A stretch of DNA of 64,000 nt from Cyclobacteriaceae bacterium (GTDB taxonomy: Bacteria; Bacteroidota; Bacteroidia; Cytophagales; Cyclobacteriaceae). Position numbers and translations under genes: made by a program. Every line of letters starts with the position of its first letter. Positions within the stretch are counted from its first letter, which is position 1. The notes beneath the pieces were generated by a model. It was not told where the DNA came from and made no database searches. It worked only from the letters and a program-made list of their open reading frames with translations. The stretch is from contig JAHCHY010000019.1 of NCBI GenBank assembly GCA_026129485.1, positions 22,749 through 86,748 on the forward strand. Direction: 5' to 3'. Positions 26,161 through 35,631 of this stretch are shown one piece after another.

Positions 26161-26565
26161 TCAGTTGTTAATTGTGCTCAACAGCTCGTCCAGCCCCTGC
26201 GAGGTTAAAGGCTTGGGTATAAAGCGGATAACGTTACTGAAGCTATAGGCGCGGTCGCGGTCGGCCTGGCTGTTGGAACTGGTTAAAACCACTACCCGCA
26301 AGCGGTTGAAAAGTTCCTGCGAGGTTTCCCGAACCTGTTCCAGGAACTCGAACCCGTTGAGCATAGGCATGTTAAGGTCTAAAAAAAGTATGCCCGGCAG
26401 GTGAGCCGAGTTGTTGGTTAAGGCTTCCAGCGCCTTGGAGGGGCTGGAGAAAGTAATGATGTTGCCGGCAAACTTTTTCATCTCAATAAACCGCTTCTGC
26501 ACAAAGAGGTCTACCTCGTTATCGTCCACCAGGTAAACTGTTTGAATTGAAGCTGCCGCGACCAT
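26161..26565 (-). CDS. Single-domain response regulator
   Basis: A 134-residue CheY-like receiver without an output domain. The acidic pair is at Asp14-Asp15 (YLVDDNEVD), the phospho-acceptor is Asp63 in ILFLDLNMP, the switch residue is Thr95, and Lys118 lies in FIPKP. No histidine kinase is nearby, so it probably receives phosphate from a remote hybrid or soluble kinase. The stop abuts that of the convergent PhnZ-like gene with no intergenic base, which leaves no room for a terminator between them. Confidence 0.9.
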   Translation of the reverse strand: MVAAASIQTVYLVDDNEVDLFVQKRFIEMKKFAGNIITFSSPSKALEALTNNSAHLPGILFLDLNMPMLNGFEFLEQVRETSQELFNRLRVVVLTSSNSQADRDRAYSFSNVIRFIPKPLTSQGLDELLSTINN

Positions 26566-26702
26566 TTGTATATAAACTGAAATTAAAGGAATAATGTTGG
26601 CCTTCCACCAATTCTTTTACATTTTTCTGTTCAAAATATTGGGCGAACGGTTTTACCCCTTTGGAAAAATGTGCTAAAATTGAAGGTCTAAACCAAAAAC
26701 CC

Positions 26703-27590
26703 ATGAAATTTACTCGACTCTTAATTCCTTTTGTTGCAGTTGTTGCGTTGGCCGGGCTGTGGAGCTGCGGAGGCGGTTCAAAAACAGGAAACAACGCCAA
26801 TGAATTCAACGAGGCGGAACAATCGCTGAAAGACCAGATCAAAGAAGTTGTTTACAACCTTCCTTCTCCAACTGAAATACCATACTTACTCCAGCAAACC
26901 GGTGCAGAGTTTAACCAGGGCCTGGTGAACAGCCGCAGCAAGGTGGACCAATATGCCAGCCGTACGGATAAGGCTGCCCTCAACCTTGGGATTTACGCAG
27001 CCGATATCGGGTACCTGAGCTCATACGAGAAAACCCAGGAAGCTATTGATTACCTGAATGCTGCCAAGAAACTGGCCGACAACATCGGTGTAATCGGAAC
27101 TTTTGATGTGGACGTACTGAAGCGCTTTGAAAGTAACATCGCCAACAAAGATTCGCTGGCCAATATCCTGAACACGGCCGTGCAAAGCAGCGAAAAGTAC
27201 CTGAAAGACGATAGCCGTAATAAGCTGGCCGCCCTGCTCCTTTCCGGAAGCTTTATTGAAGGCTTGTATATTTCCACCGGCCTGATCAAAACGTATCCAA
27301 AAGATTTATTACCCGAAGATTCGCGCAACCTGGTGCTTACTCCGCTTATGCGTGTGATCCTGGAACAGGAAAAATCAGTAGACGAATTGGTAGCCATGCT
27401 CTCAACCGTAGATCAGGAAGAGCCTGTTGCTACCCTGATCGATGACCTGAAAACATTGCAAGCCAGCTACAAGGCATTGAATATCGAAGAGCAGATCAAG
27501 AATAACCGTTCAGACCTGGTTCTTTCTGACAAGAACCTGATCGACATTACTGTTATTGTAGAAAAAATGCGCAATTCGATTGTAAACTGA
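26703..27590 (+). CDS. Helical lipoprotein of unknown function
   Basis: A 295-residue protein started at the ATG at 26703 (a TTG at 26661 would add 14 residues before the signal). The signal ends in a lipobox LAGLWSC followed by GGGSK. The mature part is predicted almost wholly alpha-helical, with heptad-like Leu/Ala spacing and repeated tetratricopeptide-like pairs (KAALNLGIYAADIGYLSSYE, and KLAALLLSGSFIEGLYIS). I do not recognise the family; similar proteins seem widespread in Bacteroidetes. It lies 110 nt upstream of the ABCG transporter on the same strand, but a terminator separates them. Confidence 0.75.
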   Translation: MKFTRLLIPFVAVVALAGLWSCGGGSKTGNNANEFNEAEQSLKDQIKEVVYNLPSPTEIPYLLQQTGAEFNQGLVNSRSKVDQYASRTDKAALNLGIYAADIGYLSSYEKTQEAIDYLNAAKKLADNIGVIGTFDVDVLKRFESNIANKDSLANILNTAVQSSEKYLKDDSRNKLAALLLSGSFIEGLYISTGLIKTYPKDLLPEDSRNLVLTPLMRVILEQEKSVDELVAMLSTVDQEEPVATLIDDLKTLQASYKALNIEEQIKNNRSDLVLSDKNLIDITVIVEKMRNSIVN

Positions 27591-27608
27591 TCCAACCCGG
27601 TAACCGGT

Positions 27609-27643
27609 AAAAAAGGATTGGTCCTGGGGCCAGTCCTTTTTTA
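27609..27643 (+). terminator. Intrinsic terminator
   Basis: A 13-bp stem (27609-27621 and 27630-27642) with one G-T wobble and an 8-nt loop ends in six T residues. It follows the helical lipoprotein gene. Confidence 0.8.
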
Positions 27644-27700
27644 TTTCAATCCAGCGGCTTTTAAGCTATCTTTAAACCTGCCCCACAACCTTGACAACCT

Positions 27701-30700
27701 ATGAGCGAACCCGTACTGAAGGCTATTCTGAAATTGTTTGCGCTGGTAGCAAAAGAAGACGAGATCACCAGCCAGGAACGGGAATCAATCCGGGTGTTTC
27801 TGTCCGACCATTTAAGTGAAAAGGCAACGGACGACCACATGCGGCTGTTCGATGAATTTATTTCTCAAAAAGTACCGGATGCGCAGGAGAAAGAAACCAT
27901 ACTGGAGATATGCGGGTCTATTAACCGCGAGGCTGCCCAGAAGCAGAAAGTAGTGATCATGCTGGATTTGATGAGCGTGGTAATGGCCGATGGAAGCCTC
28001 TCCGGCCGGGAACAGCAGCTAACCAAAGCCATAAGCGAAGCCCTGTACATACAACATCAGTATCTGGAAATCATAAACCAATACGTGATAGCTGAAAACC
28101 GGGATCAAATAAATCACGAAGACATCCTGGTAATTGATTCGGGGAGCGAAGCATCGGGAAAAAGTCAGCATATAAAACGTGGCGGGCTTGATGGATTCAT
28201 TTCCATTCTGTACGTACGAAGCACCGATACCTTTTTTTTCAAATATCTGGGCCACTCCGATGTTTACCTTAACGGAGTGCCGCAGAAAGCAGGCAACATT
28301 AATGTACTGGCCAACGGCAGCATCATCCGGTGGGATTCGGCCGAAGCCGTTTACTTTGGAGAAATCCTTAACCTGTTCAAAAAGCAGGTTGCCACTACCC
28401 GAACCAGCTTTGTAGCTCAGAACATTTCTTACAAATTCAGGAATGGCCGTTTAGGCTTGCGCGATATTCGCATTGAAGAAGAATCAGGCAACCTCGTGGC
28501 ATTGATGGGCGCCAGCGGTGCCGGCAAATCCACCCTGCTGCACGTACTAAACGGAACCGAAAAGCCTTCGGCCGGGCAGGTGCTGATTAACGGCATAGAC
28601 ATTTACAAGGAGCCCAAACGCATTGAAGGCGTAATCGGATTTGTGCCACAGGATGATCTGCTGATAGAAGACCTTACCGTTTATCAAAACCTCTACTTTG
28701 CCGCCAAGCTTTGCTTCAGCCACCTTACCGAAGCCGCTATTGACGAGCTGGTGATCCATACACTGGCCGACCTGGGTCTGTCGGAAACAAAAAATCTTAA
28801 AGTCGGTTCGCCCCTTCGCAAGACCATAAGCGGTGGCCAGCGCAAGCGTTTGAATATCGGCCTTGAGCTGCTGCGCGAACCTGCCGTACTTTTTGTGGAT
28901 GAGCCTACCTCCGGTCTTTCATCGCGCGATTCTGAAAACATCATCGACCTGCTGAAAGAGCTTGCGCTGAAAGGCAAACTGGTGTTTGCCGTGATCCACC
29001 AGCCTTCTTCCGATATTTTTAAAATGTTCGATAAGCTGGTGATCCTGGATACGGGCGGATACCAGATCTATTACGGTAACCCGGTTGATGCCATTATCTA
29101 CTTTAAACGAAACATTAACCTGGTAAACAGCCAGGAAGGCGAGTGCATAACATGCGGTAATGTAAACCCCGAACAGATTTTCAACATCATCGAAACGAAG
29201 GTGATTGACGAGTTTGGCAACTTCACAGACGAACGAAAATTCTCCGCTGAACGCTGGAACAAAAAATTCAGGGATAAAGTCAGGATTAGCCCGGTTGCCC
29301 CTTCCGTAGAAGAGCCGCACTCCACCCTGCGCATCCCTTCGTGGCTGCAGCAAATCAATATCTTCAGCAGGCGCGATTTGCTTTCCAAGCTAAGCAATAC
29401 GCAATACTTAGTTATCAACCTGCTGGAGGCACCGCTCCTTGCCTTTATACTGGCCTTTATTGTACGCTATTACAATACTGACGATCCCGTTAACACCGGC
29501 TATGTCTTCAGCAAAAACCTGAACATGCCGGCCTACCTGTTCATGAGTGTTATTGTGGCGCTCTTTATGGGGCTTACGGTAAGTGCTGAGGAAATTATCC
29601 GCGATCGTAAAATTCTGAAACGCGAAAAATTCCTGCACCTTAACCGCAGCAGCTACCTGCTGTCTAAAATCGGCATCCTGTTCCTGATCTCAGCCATTCA
29701 AACGGCATTGTTTGTAACGGTGGGTAATACTATGCTTGAGATTAAAGGCATGTTCTTTATTTATTGGGGTATTTTATTCACCACTTCCTGCTTTGCCAAT
29801 ATGCTCGGCCTGAATATCTCATCGGCATTCAACTCGGCCGTTACCATCTATATTCTCATTCCTGTTCTGCTTATCCCCCAGCTTATCCTGAGCGGGGTGG
29901 TGGTGAAATTCGATAAGCTTAATCCCGTTATCGGAAATACCGCCACGGTACCAATGGTTGGCGACCTGATGGCATCGCGATGGGCATTTGAAGCCAGCAT
30001 GGTGGCGCAATACAAAGACAACCGGTTTGAGCAGGAGTTTTATGAGGATGACAAGATTATGGCCGATGCGGATTATAAAAAAATCTATTACATACCGGCA
30101 CTTGAAACCCGGCTGGACTTTGCCCGGCATAACATCCTGAATCCCGATCCCAAAATTCAGCAGGAGGTCGCCAATGGGTTGAGCCTGCTGCAGGCGGAAA
30201 TCAAAGACGAGCTGAATTTTGTCGGCAAATCAGATTTTAAAAGCCTCGACAAGTTTACGCTCCAACAGTTTGACAGTGCCGTATATGATGAGACCCAGCT
30301 CTTCCTGAATGCACTTAAAAAATTCTACATCATCCGGTACAACAAAGCTGACGAAGCAAAAGATGCAAAAGTAAGCGCGATGACACGCACACCCGAGCTG
30401 GAAAAAGAGTTTGAAGCGTATCGCAACAGGTATCAGAACGAATCCATTGCCGAGCTGGTTAAGAACATTGTAGAGTCGCACAGGATTATTGAAAAAGACG
30501 GCAAGCTGGTGCAAAAAATTTTTCCGATCTACAAAGAGCCCGACCCTTCGCACATGGTCGATTTCAATGCGCAGTTTTATATGCCTGCCAAGCATTTTCT
30601 AAACCAGAATATTGATACATTTTATTTCAACCTGGGGGTAATCTGGTCGATGACATTAGTGCTGGCCATCACATTATACTTTGAAGTGCTCCGCAGAATT

Positions 30701-30748
30701 GTGGATGGGCTCGGCAACATCTCCAACCCGATTCCAAAACGGATGTAG
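27701..30748 (+). CDS. ABCG-type ABC transporter with TerB-like and FHA-like N-terminus
   Basis: A 1015-residue fusion. Residues 1-130 are helical and TerB-like. Residues about 150-225 are a beta-rich FHA-like region (VYLNGVPQKAGN, then LANGSIIRWDS). The ATPase covers about 235-460: Walker A GASGAGKST near 270, signature ISGGQRKRL near 376, Walker B VLFVDEPTSGLS near 399. A linker leads to an ABC2-type membrane domain with about five helices between residues 575 and 735, then a roughly 230-residue hydrophilic segment, then a last helix near 977-998. The order ATPase-then-membrane is that of ABCG exporters; mycobacterial Rv1747 also has FHA domains before an ABCG core. The substrate is unknown. 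The next gene begins one base after its stop. Confidence 0.85.
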   Translation: MSEPVLKAILKLFALVAKEDEITSQERESIRVFLSDHLSEKATDDHMRLFDEFISQKVPDAQEKETILEICGSINREAAQKQKVVIMLDLMSVVMADGSLSGREQQLTKAISEALYIQHQYLEIINQYVIAENRDQINHEDILVIDSGSEASGKSQHIKRGGLDGFISILYVRSTDTFFFKYLGHSDVYLNGVPQKAGNINVLANGSIIRWDSAEAVYFGEILNLFKKQVATTRTSFVAQNISYKFRNGRLGLRDIRIEEESGNLVALMGASGAGKSTLLHVLNGTEKPSAGQVLINGIDIYKEPKRIEGVIGFVPQDDLLIEDLTVYQNLYFAAKLCFSHLTEAAIDELVIHTLADLGLSETKNLKVGSPLRKTISGGQRKRLNIGLELLREPAVLFVDEPTSGLSSRDSENIIDLLKELALKGKLVFAVIHQPSSDIFKMFDKLVILDTGGYQIYYGNPVDAIIYFKRNINLVNSQEGECITCGNVNPEQIFNIIETKVIDEFGNFTDERKFSAERWNKKFRDKVRISPVAPSVEEPHSTLRIPSWLQQINIFSRRDLLSKLSNTQYLVINLLEAPLLAFILAFIVRYYNTDDPVNTGYVFSKNLNMPAYLFMSVIVALFMGLTVSAEEIIRDRKILKREKFLHLNRSSYLLSKIGILFLISAIQTALFVTVGNTMLEIKGMFFIYWGILFTTSCFANMLGLNISSAFNSAVTIYILIPVLLIPQLILSGVVVKFDKLNPVIGNTATVPMVGDLMASRWAFEASMVAQYKDNRFEQEFYEDDKIMADADYKKIYYIPALETRLDFARHNILNPDPKIQQEVANGLSLLQAEIKDELNFVGKSDFKSLDKFTLQQFDSAVYDETQLFLNALKKFYIIRYNKADEAKDAKVSAMTRTPELEKEFEAYRNRYQNESIAELVKNIVESHRIIEKDGKLVQKIFPIYKEPDPSHMVDFNAQFYMPAKHFLNQNIDTFYFNLGVIWSMTLVLAITLYFEVLRRIVDGLGNISNPIPKRM

Positions 30749-30749
30749 C

Positions 30750-31517
30750 ATGTTTTTTATACTCTCCAAAACCATCAACTTCCTGGCCATGCCGTTGGTG
30801 CTGGTCTTCCTGTTGTGGATCACATCCCGGCTTATTCGCAACCGAAAGTGGAAGAAGCGCATAGTGATGGCCGGGTTTGGCCTGCTCATTATTATATCGA
30901 ACGATTTTATTACCAACGAGGTAGCCATGCTTTGGGAACCTGCCGCCACACCCTATCAACAGATCACCAAAAAATACAAGCTGGGAATTCTTCTTACCGG
31001 TGTTACCAAAAGCAACATGCAGCCGGACGACCGGGTTTACTTTCAGCGCGGTGCCGACCGGGTAACACACACGCTTCAACTTTATAAGCTGGGGATCATT
31101 GAAAAGATACTGGTAAGCGGGGGCAGCGGCATGATTGCTACACGCGCGCGGCAGGAAGCCGATGAAATTGCAGATGCGCTTAAATTAATGGGCGTACCGG
31201 AAGGTGATATCATAATTGAGAACAAAACCCGTAACACGTACGAATCGGCTGTGGCGGTGAAGGCCTTGTTGCAAGATGATTACCAGCCGTCCGATTGCCT
31301 GCTGATCACCTCTGCTTATCACATGCCCCGGTCGCAGGCATGTTATAAAAAAGCCGGGTGGTCATGCGATACTTTTACATGCGATTTCCTGTCGCATGAA
31401 CGCAGGTTTACACCCGATGTGCTGTTTGTACCACGTGCAGAATCCGTCAGCATCTGGACAACACTTATGCGCGAATGGGCTGGCGTGGTAGCCTATAAAA
31501 TTTCAGGCTACATCTGA
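30750..31517 (+). CDS. YdcF/SanA-like DUF218 membrane protein
   Basis: A 255-residue protein starting at the ATG at 30750, one base after the transporter stop; the longer frame would overlap that gene. Two N-terminal transmembrane segments (residues about 3-25 and 35-55) precede a DUF218 domain with the family motifs GILLTGVT, ILVSGGSG, NTYESAVAVKALL and CLLITSAYHMPRSQACYKKAG. DUF218 proteins are implicated in envelope integrity and polysaccharide or lipid-carrier metabolism, but their reaction is poorly defined. Position between an ABCG exporter and an O-acetylation module suggests an envelope function. Confidence 0.85.
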   Translation: MFFILSKTINFLAMPLVLVFLLWITSRLIRNRKWKKRIVMAGFGLLIIISNDFITNEVAMLWEPAATPYQQITKKYKLGILLTGVTKSNMQPDDRVYFQRGADRVTHTLQLYKLGIIEKILVSGGSGMIATRARQEADEIADALKLMGVPEGDIIIENKTRNTYESAVAVKALLQDDYQPSDCLLITSAYHMPRSQACYKKAGWSCDTFTCDFLSHERRFTPDVLFVPRAESVSIWTTLMREWAGVVAYKISGYI

Positions 31518-31548
31518 GGGAGTGTTTTCATTTACCAATTAACCTGCC

Positions 31549-31556
31549 TATACTTG
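31549..31556 (+). promoter_or_regulatory. Possible -7 box before the acetylation genes
   Basis: TATACTTG is one base from the Bacteroidetes -7 consensus TAnnTTTG and lies 17 nt before the ATG at 31574. No convincing -33 box is seen. Confidence 0.2.
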
Positions 31557-31573
31557 AATCTTTAAAGCAAACT

Positions 31574-32953
31574 ATGCCGGTTAACCAGCTTCAGAAATCG
31601 CTCTGGCTTTCATTAATGGCTATTGCAGCATTGTTGTTAACCGCCCTTCTGCCGGCAATACACCTCGGCTCGTACACGCTAAAAAAAGTAGACCTGCTGG
31701 CTGATATCAAAGCTGATGCTCCGGTAATGGCAGGGCTTCTGTTTGCGGATAGCATCGCGTTCGATCCGGCACGGGATTCTGTTATCGAAGTAATTCCTGA
31801 AGCGCCCAAAGATCCATACCCATGCCCGAATGGAAATTGCCTGGAAGATTTCAGCCCAGATAAGTCAACGCTCAAAAGTTTTTTCCGTGCGTTAAAGCAA
31901 GCCAATCGCAAACAGGTGCGCATAGCATTTTATGGCGATTCGTTTATTGAAGGCGATGTATTGTGCGGAAGCTTTCGCGATACCTTGCAGGCATTATATG
32001 GAGGCCGTGGTGTTGGCTTTGTGCCCATTGCATCAGAAGTGGCACAGTACCGCACCTCTATTCAGCATACTTATTCCAACTGGGAAGGTTACTCCATAGT
32101 AGGCAAGCAAAGCGCGGAAGTGCCCTTAGGTATTTCAGGGCATGCTTTTGTACCCGCCCCGGAAAATGAGGCTGAATTTAAGCCCGCCCGCAAGCCTGCC
32201 AAACAGAAATTTGATAACATCAGCCTTTTCTATAAAAGCGCAGCCGAAACCATGCTTCATTACGTGGTAAACGATACGCTTGAGGTCAATGACACCTTAC
32301 CGGCAACGGATCATTTGAATCGTTTTATTCTTAAATCCCCGGCTGCGGCATCCGTTAAACTATCCTTCACCAGCCCGGACAGCGTGGTTGCCTATGGGCT
32401 TAGCTTCGACACTAAAACAGGCGTGTATGTAGATAACCTTGCCATGCGGGGCAATTCGGGTATAGGGCTTTACGCGATTGATACCACGCAACTGAAACAA
32501 TTCAATCAATACCTTGATTACAAGCTTATCCTGCTGCAATACGGACTGAACGTAGTAACCGAAACAGACTCTACCGATTATACCTGGTACGAAACGCGAA
32601 TGGTACGGGTTGTAAACCGGTTAAAGCAGATTTTTCCCAACACAGCAATTGTATTGATTGGCATAAGCGATCGTGCCGGTAACCTGAACGGTAAAATTCA
32701 GACCATTCCGGCAATAGCCCGTATGCGAAAAGCCCAGCGAAAAATCGCCCAACGCACACAAATTGCCTATTGGGATTTATATACCGCTATGGGAGGAGAA
32801 AATAGTATCGTTAAATTTGCAGAGGCAAAGCCACCCTTGGCTGCCAAAGATTTTACACATTTAACTTTTTTGGGTGGACGCAGGTTAGCCAAAAAGCTAA
32901 CCGATGCGCTATTGTTTGAACAAACCCGGTATGACAAGAAACCTGATTCTTAG
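31574..32953 (+). CDS. Membrane-anchored SGNH/GDSL-like protein (putative O-acetyl transferase partner)
   Basis: A 459-residue protein with one N-terminal transmembrane anchor (residues about 10-30) and a periplasmic domain. The SGNH block I is RIAFYGDSFIEGD near residue 120, with a later LLQYGLNVV in the block III position and a C-terminal THLTFLGGRRLA supplying the His. In alginate and peptidoglycan acetylation, such proteins (AlgJ/AlgX, PatB) accept acetyl groups from an MBOAT protein and move them to a polysaccharide. The MBOAT gene lies two genes downstream. The 3' end overlaps the next gene by 23 nt. Confidence 0.8.
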   Translation: MPVNQLQKSLWLSLMAIAALLLTALLPAIHLGSYTLKKVDLLADIKADAPVMAGLLFADSIAFDPARDSVIEVIPEAPKDPYPCPNGNCLEDFSPDKSTLKSFFRALKQANRKQVRIAFYGDSFIEGDVLCGSFRDTLQALYGGRGVGFVPIASEVAQYRTSIQHTYSNWEGYSIVGKQSAEVPLGISGHAFVPAPENEAEFKPARKPAKQKFDNISLFYKSAAETMLHYVVNDTLEVNDTLPATDHLNRFILKSPAAASVKLSFTSPDSVVAYGLSFDTKTGVYVDNLAMRGNSGIGLYAIDTTQLKQFNQYLDYKLILLQYGLNVVTETDSTDYTWYETRMVRVVNRLKQIFPNTAIVLIGISDRAGNLNGKIQTIPAIARMRKAQRKIAQRTQIAYWDLYTAMGGENSIVKFAEAKPPLAAKDFTHLTFLGGRRLAKKLTDALLFEQTRYDKKPDS

Positions 32954-34166
32954 TTTGCTCCTTTTTGCAGGTGCACAGGTTTGGGCGCAGGATACCATTG
33001 CCTGGAACCCGAAGCCTGCTTTCGGATTTATCCAGGAAGATGCAAACGTAATTCAAAACTCGGTTATACTAAGCGAGTTTTACGAAAGACTCTATCAGCT
33101 TAAGAAGCTGAAGAAAAACACCGTAAACATTTTGCAGATTGGCGATTCGCACATTCAGGCTGATATTTTGAGCGGAACCACCCGCAAGTTATTTCAGCTT
33201 GAGTTCGGCAATGCCGGGCGTGGCCTGATTTTTCCCGGGCGTGTGGGGCGTACCAATGAATCCAGCACCCTGCATTCAAGCTCATCGGGCTTGTGGGATG
33301 CGAAGCGAATCATCTATACCAATCAGCCGCTGCCTGTTGGTATAGGCGCCATGACTATTCAGACCGAGCAGGCCGGCAATACGATAAAGCTCAAGGCAAC
33401 TCCTGGCGAGCTGAATTACAGCTTCAACAAGATGACTTTTTTCTTTGAGAAGGATCTTTCGAGTTTTAACCTTGCCATCAAAGATTCCGTTGGCCAGCAG
33501 ATTGCCTATGTGGGCCCATATACTTTTGAAGCTCCGAACATTTCAAGGGTGCTGCTGCCCTACCCCATCAGCCAGGTAGAGCTTCAAACCCTTCAGTCAA
33601 ACCACTTGCAAAAGCAATTTACCCTGTACGGTATAAATCTTGAAAACGGCAAGCCCGGTGTGCTGTATCATAGTACCGGGGGCAATGGCGCCAAAGTAAA
33701 ACATTACACAGAAGCAGAGCTGTTTGCAGAACAGGCTAAAGAGCTTTCACCCGACCTGGTTATTGTTTCGCTGGGCACCAATGAAGCAATCGAATACCCG
33801 TATGTGGATCCACGCTTTCACGACCAGTTAGATACCTTTATCAATCAGCTGAAGCAGCAAAACCCGCAGGCTAAAATTCTGCTTACTATCCCGATGGATT
33901 TCTATAAGAAGAAAACCCGCAGAAACCCGGGCGTGGAAGTTATGCGCAGCAAGCTGATAGAATATGCCGATGCAAACGGGCTTGCGTTCTGGGATTTATA
34001 TACCGTTGCCGGGGGCAAGCACGCAGCCGATTCGTGGAAAAATAACAGCCTGATGCAAAGCGATGGCGTACACTTTACCAAAACCGGGTACGAGCTGCAA
34101 GGCGCCTTGTTATATCAGGCATTGATAAAAGGGTATAATGAATATGTTCGGTATCGATACCCATAA
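32931..34166 (+). CDS. Secreted SGNH/GDSL-like protein, second acetylation partner
   Basis: A 411-residue protein begun at the ATG at 32931, which gives a signal peptide (MTRNLILSLLLFAGAQVWAQ); an ATG at 32904 would lengthen the overlap with the previous gene. Block I is ILQIGDSHIQAD near residue 75, VIVSLGTNEA near 285 resembles block III, and the catalytic Asp/His pair is in SDGVHFTKTGY near 385. It is related to the protein encoded just upstream (similar order of motifs and a similar WDLYT segment), so the two look like an old duplication. It is probably periplasmic. Its end overlaps the MBOAT start by 29 nt, supporting a single transcript. Confidence 0.82.
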   Translation: MTRNLILSLLLFAGAQVWAQDTIAWNPKPAFGFIQEDANVIQNSVILSEFYERLYQLKKLKKNTVNILQIGDSHIQADILSGTTRKLFQLEFGNAGRGLIFPGRVGRTNESSTLHSSSSGLWDAKRIIYTNQPLPVGIGAMTIQTEQAGNTIKLKATPGELNYSFNKMTFFFEKDLSSFNLAIKDSVGQQIAYVGPYTFEAPNISRVLLPYPISQVELQTLQSNHLQKQFTLYGINLENGKPGVLYHSTGGNGAKVKHYTEAELFAEQAKELSPDLVIVSLGTNEAIEYPYVDPRFHDQLDTFINQLKQQNPQAKILLTIPMDFYKKKTRRNPGVEVMRSKLIEYADANGLAFWDLYTVAGGKHAADSWKNNSLMQSDGVHFTKTGYELQGALLYQALIKGYNEYVRYRYP

Positions 34167-35628
34167 GCTCGGCCAGCAGTTTTTATACAACCCGCAGGAG
34201 CCCCTGATCTTTAACAGCGGTTTTTTTCTTTTTCTCTTCACCGCGTTCCTGGCCATTTACATCCTGCTGCACAAAACCCATCGCCCCAAGCTTTTATTCG
34301 TTATATTTTTTTCACTTTATTTTTATTACAAATCAAGCGGCATTTATTTCCTGTTGCTGATCAGCACTACGGTAATGGATTATACCCTGGCGCGCATATT
34401 AGCCAACACTACTATTCCCTGGAAGCGAAGTGGCGTACTCGCCATCAGCCTGGTGGCCAACCTGGGTTTATTAGGCTATTTTAAATACACCAATTTTCTT
34501 CACGAGATATTCAGCAACCTGGCGGAAATCGAATATAAGCCGTTCGATATCTTTCTGCCTGTGGGCATATCCTTTTTCACATTTCAATCGCTCAGCTACA
34601 CCATAGATGTGTATCGTAAAAAAATTGAACCCGCACCGCATTTACTGGACTATGCGTTCTTCGTTTCGTTCTTCCCGGTTTTGGTTGCCGGGCCTATTGT
34701 ACGCGCTGCTGATTTCCTGCCGCAAATTTCAAAACCAACTTTTGTTTCGCGCGAGATGCTGGGGCGAGGCGTATTCCTGATTTGTACGGGTTTGTTCAAG
34801 AAAGCGGTTATTTCCAACTATATCAGCCTGAATTTTGTTGACCGCATATTCGATGCCCCCACGCTTTACACCGGCCTCGAAAATCTTTTTGGCGTGTATG
34901 GTTATGCCTTGCAAATCTACTGCGATTTTTCCGGCTACTCGGACATGGCTATCGGCTTTGCGCTGCTGCTGGGATTCCGTTTCAACCTCAACTTCGATTC
35001 GCCCTATCAGTCCAAAAACATTACGGAGTTCTGGAGGCGCTGGCACATGTCGCTCTCCAGTTGGCTGCGCGATTACCTGTATATTTCGTTAGGCGGAAAC
35101 CGGAAAGGAAAAATCCGCACCTATATCAACCTGTTCTTAACCATGCTGCTTGGAGGTCTTTGGCATGGCGCTGCCTTTCGGTTTATTCTTTGGGGAGCCT
35201 TGCATGGAGCAGCGTTAGGCGTGCACAAATTTATGATGTCTTTTAAATGGCCTGCAATTCATAACGCATTCTTAAAGCATAGCAGCCAGGTATTCAGTAT
35301 CCTTCTTACGTTTCATTTTGTATGCTTCTGCTGGATATTCTTCCGGGCGCAGGATATGGAAACGGCCTGGCAGGTAATCAACCAGGTTACCACGCATTTT
35401 TCCCCGGGAGTATTTTTTAGTTTTATAGCAGGTTACAAAGCCGTATTACTGTTAATGCTGATCGGTTACATCCTGCATTTTATACCCGCACCTGTAGAGC
35501 AACGGGCTGAAGCCTGGGTAACTAACCTCTCGCTTGCCGGAAAGTTTGTTGTGATCTTTATTACTATATTAATTGTGATCCAAACCAAATCGGCCGGGAT
35601 ACAGCCGTTTATTTATTTTCAGTTTTGA
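34138..35628 (+). CDS. MBOAT family O-acyltransferase (AlgI/DltB/PatA-like)
   Basis: A 496-residue polytopic membrane protein with about ten helices. Typical MBOAT segments are present: FLPVGISFFTFQSLSYTIDVY (first part near residue 140), YCDFSGYSDMAIGFALLLG, FWRRWHMSLSSWLRDYLYI and GGLWHGAAFRFILWGALHG, with the active-site His near residue 343. The enzyme moves acetyl groups from a cytoplasmic donor across the membrane for transfer to a polysaccharide by a periplasmic SGNH protein. Two such SGNH genes lie immediately upstream with overlapping ends. The polymer acetylated (capsule, exopolysaccharide or other) is not evident. An alternative ATG lies six bases downstream. Confidence 0.9.
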   Translation: MNMFGIDTHKLGQQFLYNPQEPLIFNSGFFLFLFTAFLAIYILLHKTHRPKLLFVIFFSLYFYYKSSGIYFLLLISTTVMDYTLARILANTTIPWKRSGVLAISLVANLGLLGYFKYTNFLHEIFSNLAEIEYKPFDIFLPVGISFFTFQSLSYTIDVYRKKIEPAPHLLDYAFFVSFFPVLVAGPIVRAADFLPQISKPTFVSREMLGRGVFLICTGLFKKAVISNYISLNFVDRIFDAPTLYTGLENLFGVYGYALQIYCDFSGYSDMAIGFALLLGFRFNLNFDSPYQSKNITEFWRRWHMSLSSWLRDYLYISLGGNRKGKIRTYINLFLTMLLGGLWHGAAFRFILWGALHGAALGVHKFMMSFKWPAIHNAFLKHSSQVFSILLTFHFVCFCWIFFRAQDMETAWQVINQVTTHFSPGVFFSFIAGYKAVLLLMLIGYILHFIPAPVEQRAEAWVTNLSLAGKFVVIFITILIVIQTKSAGIQPFIYFQF

Positions 35629-35631
35629 AGG

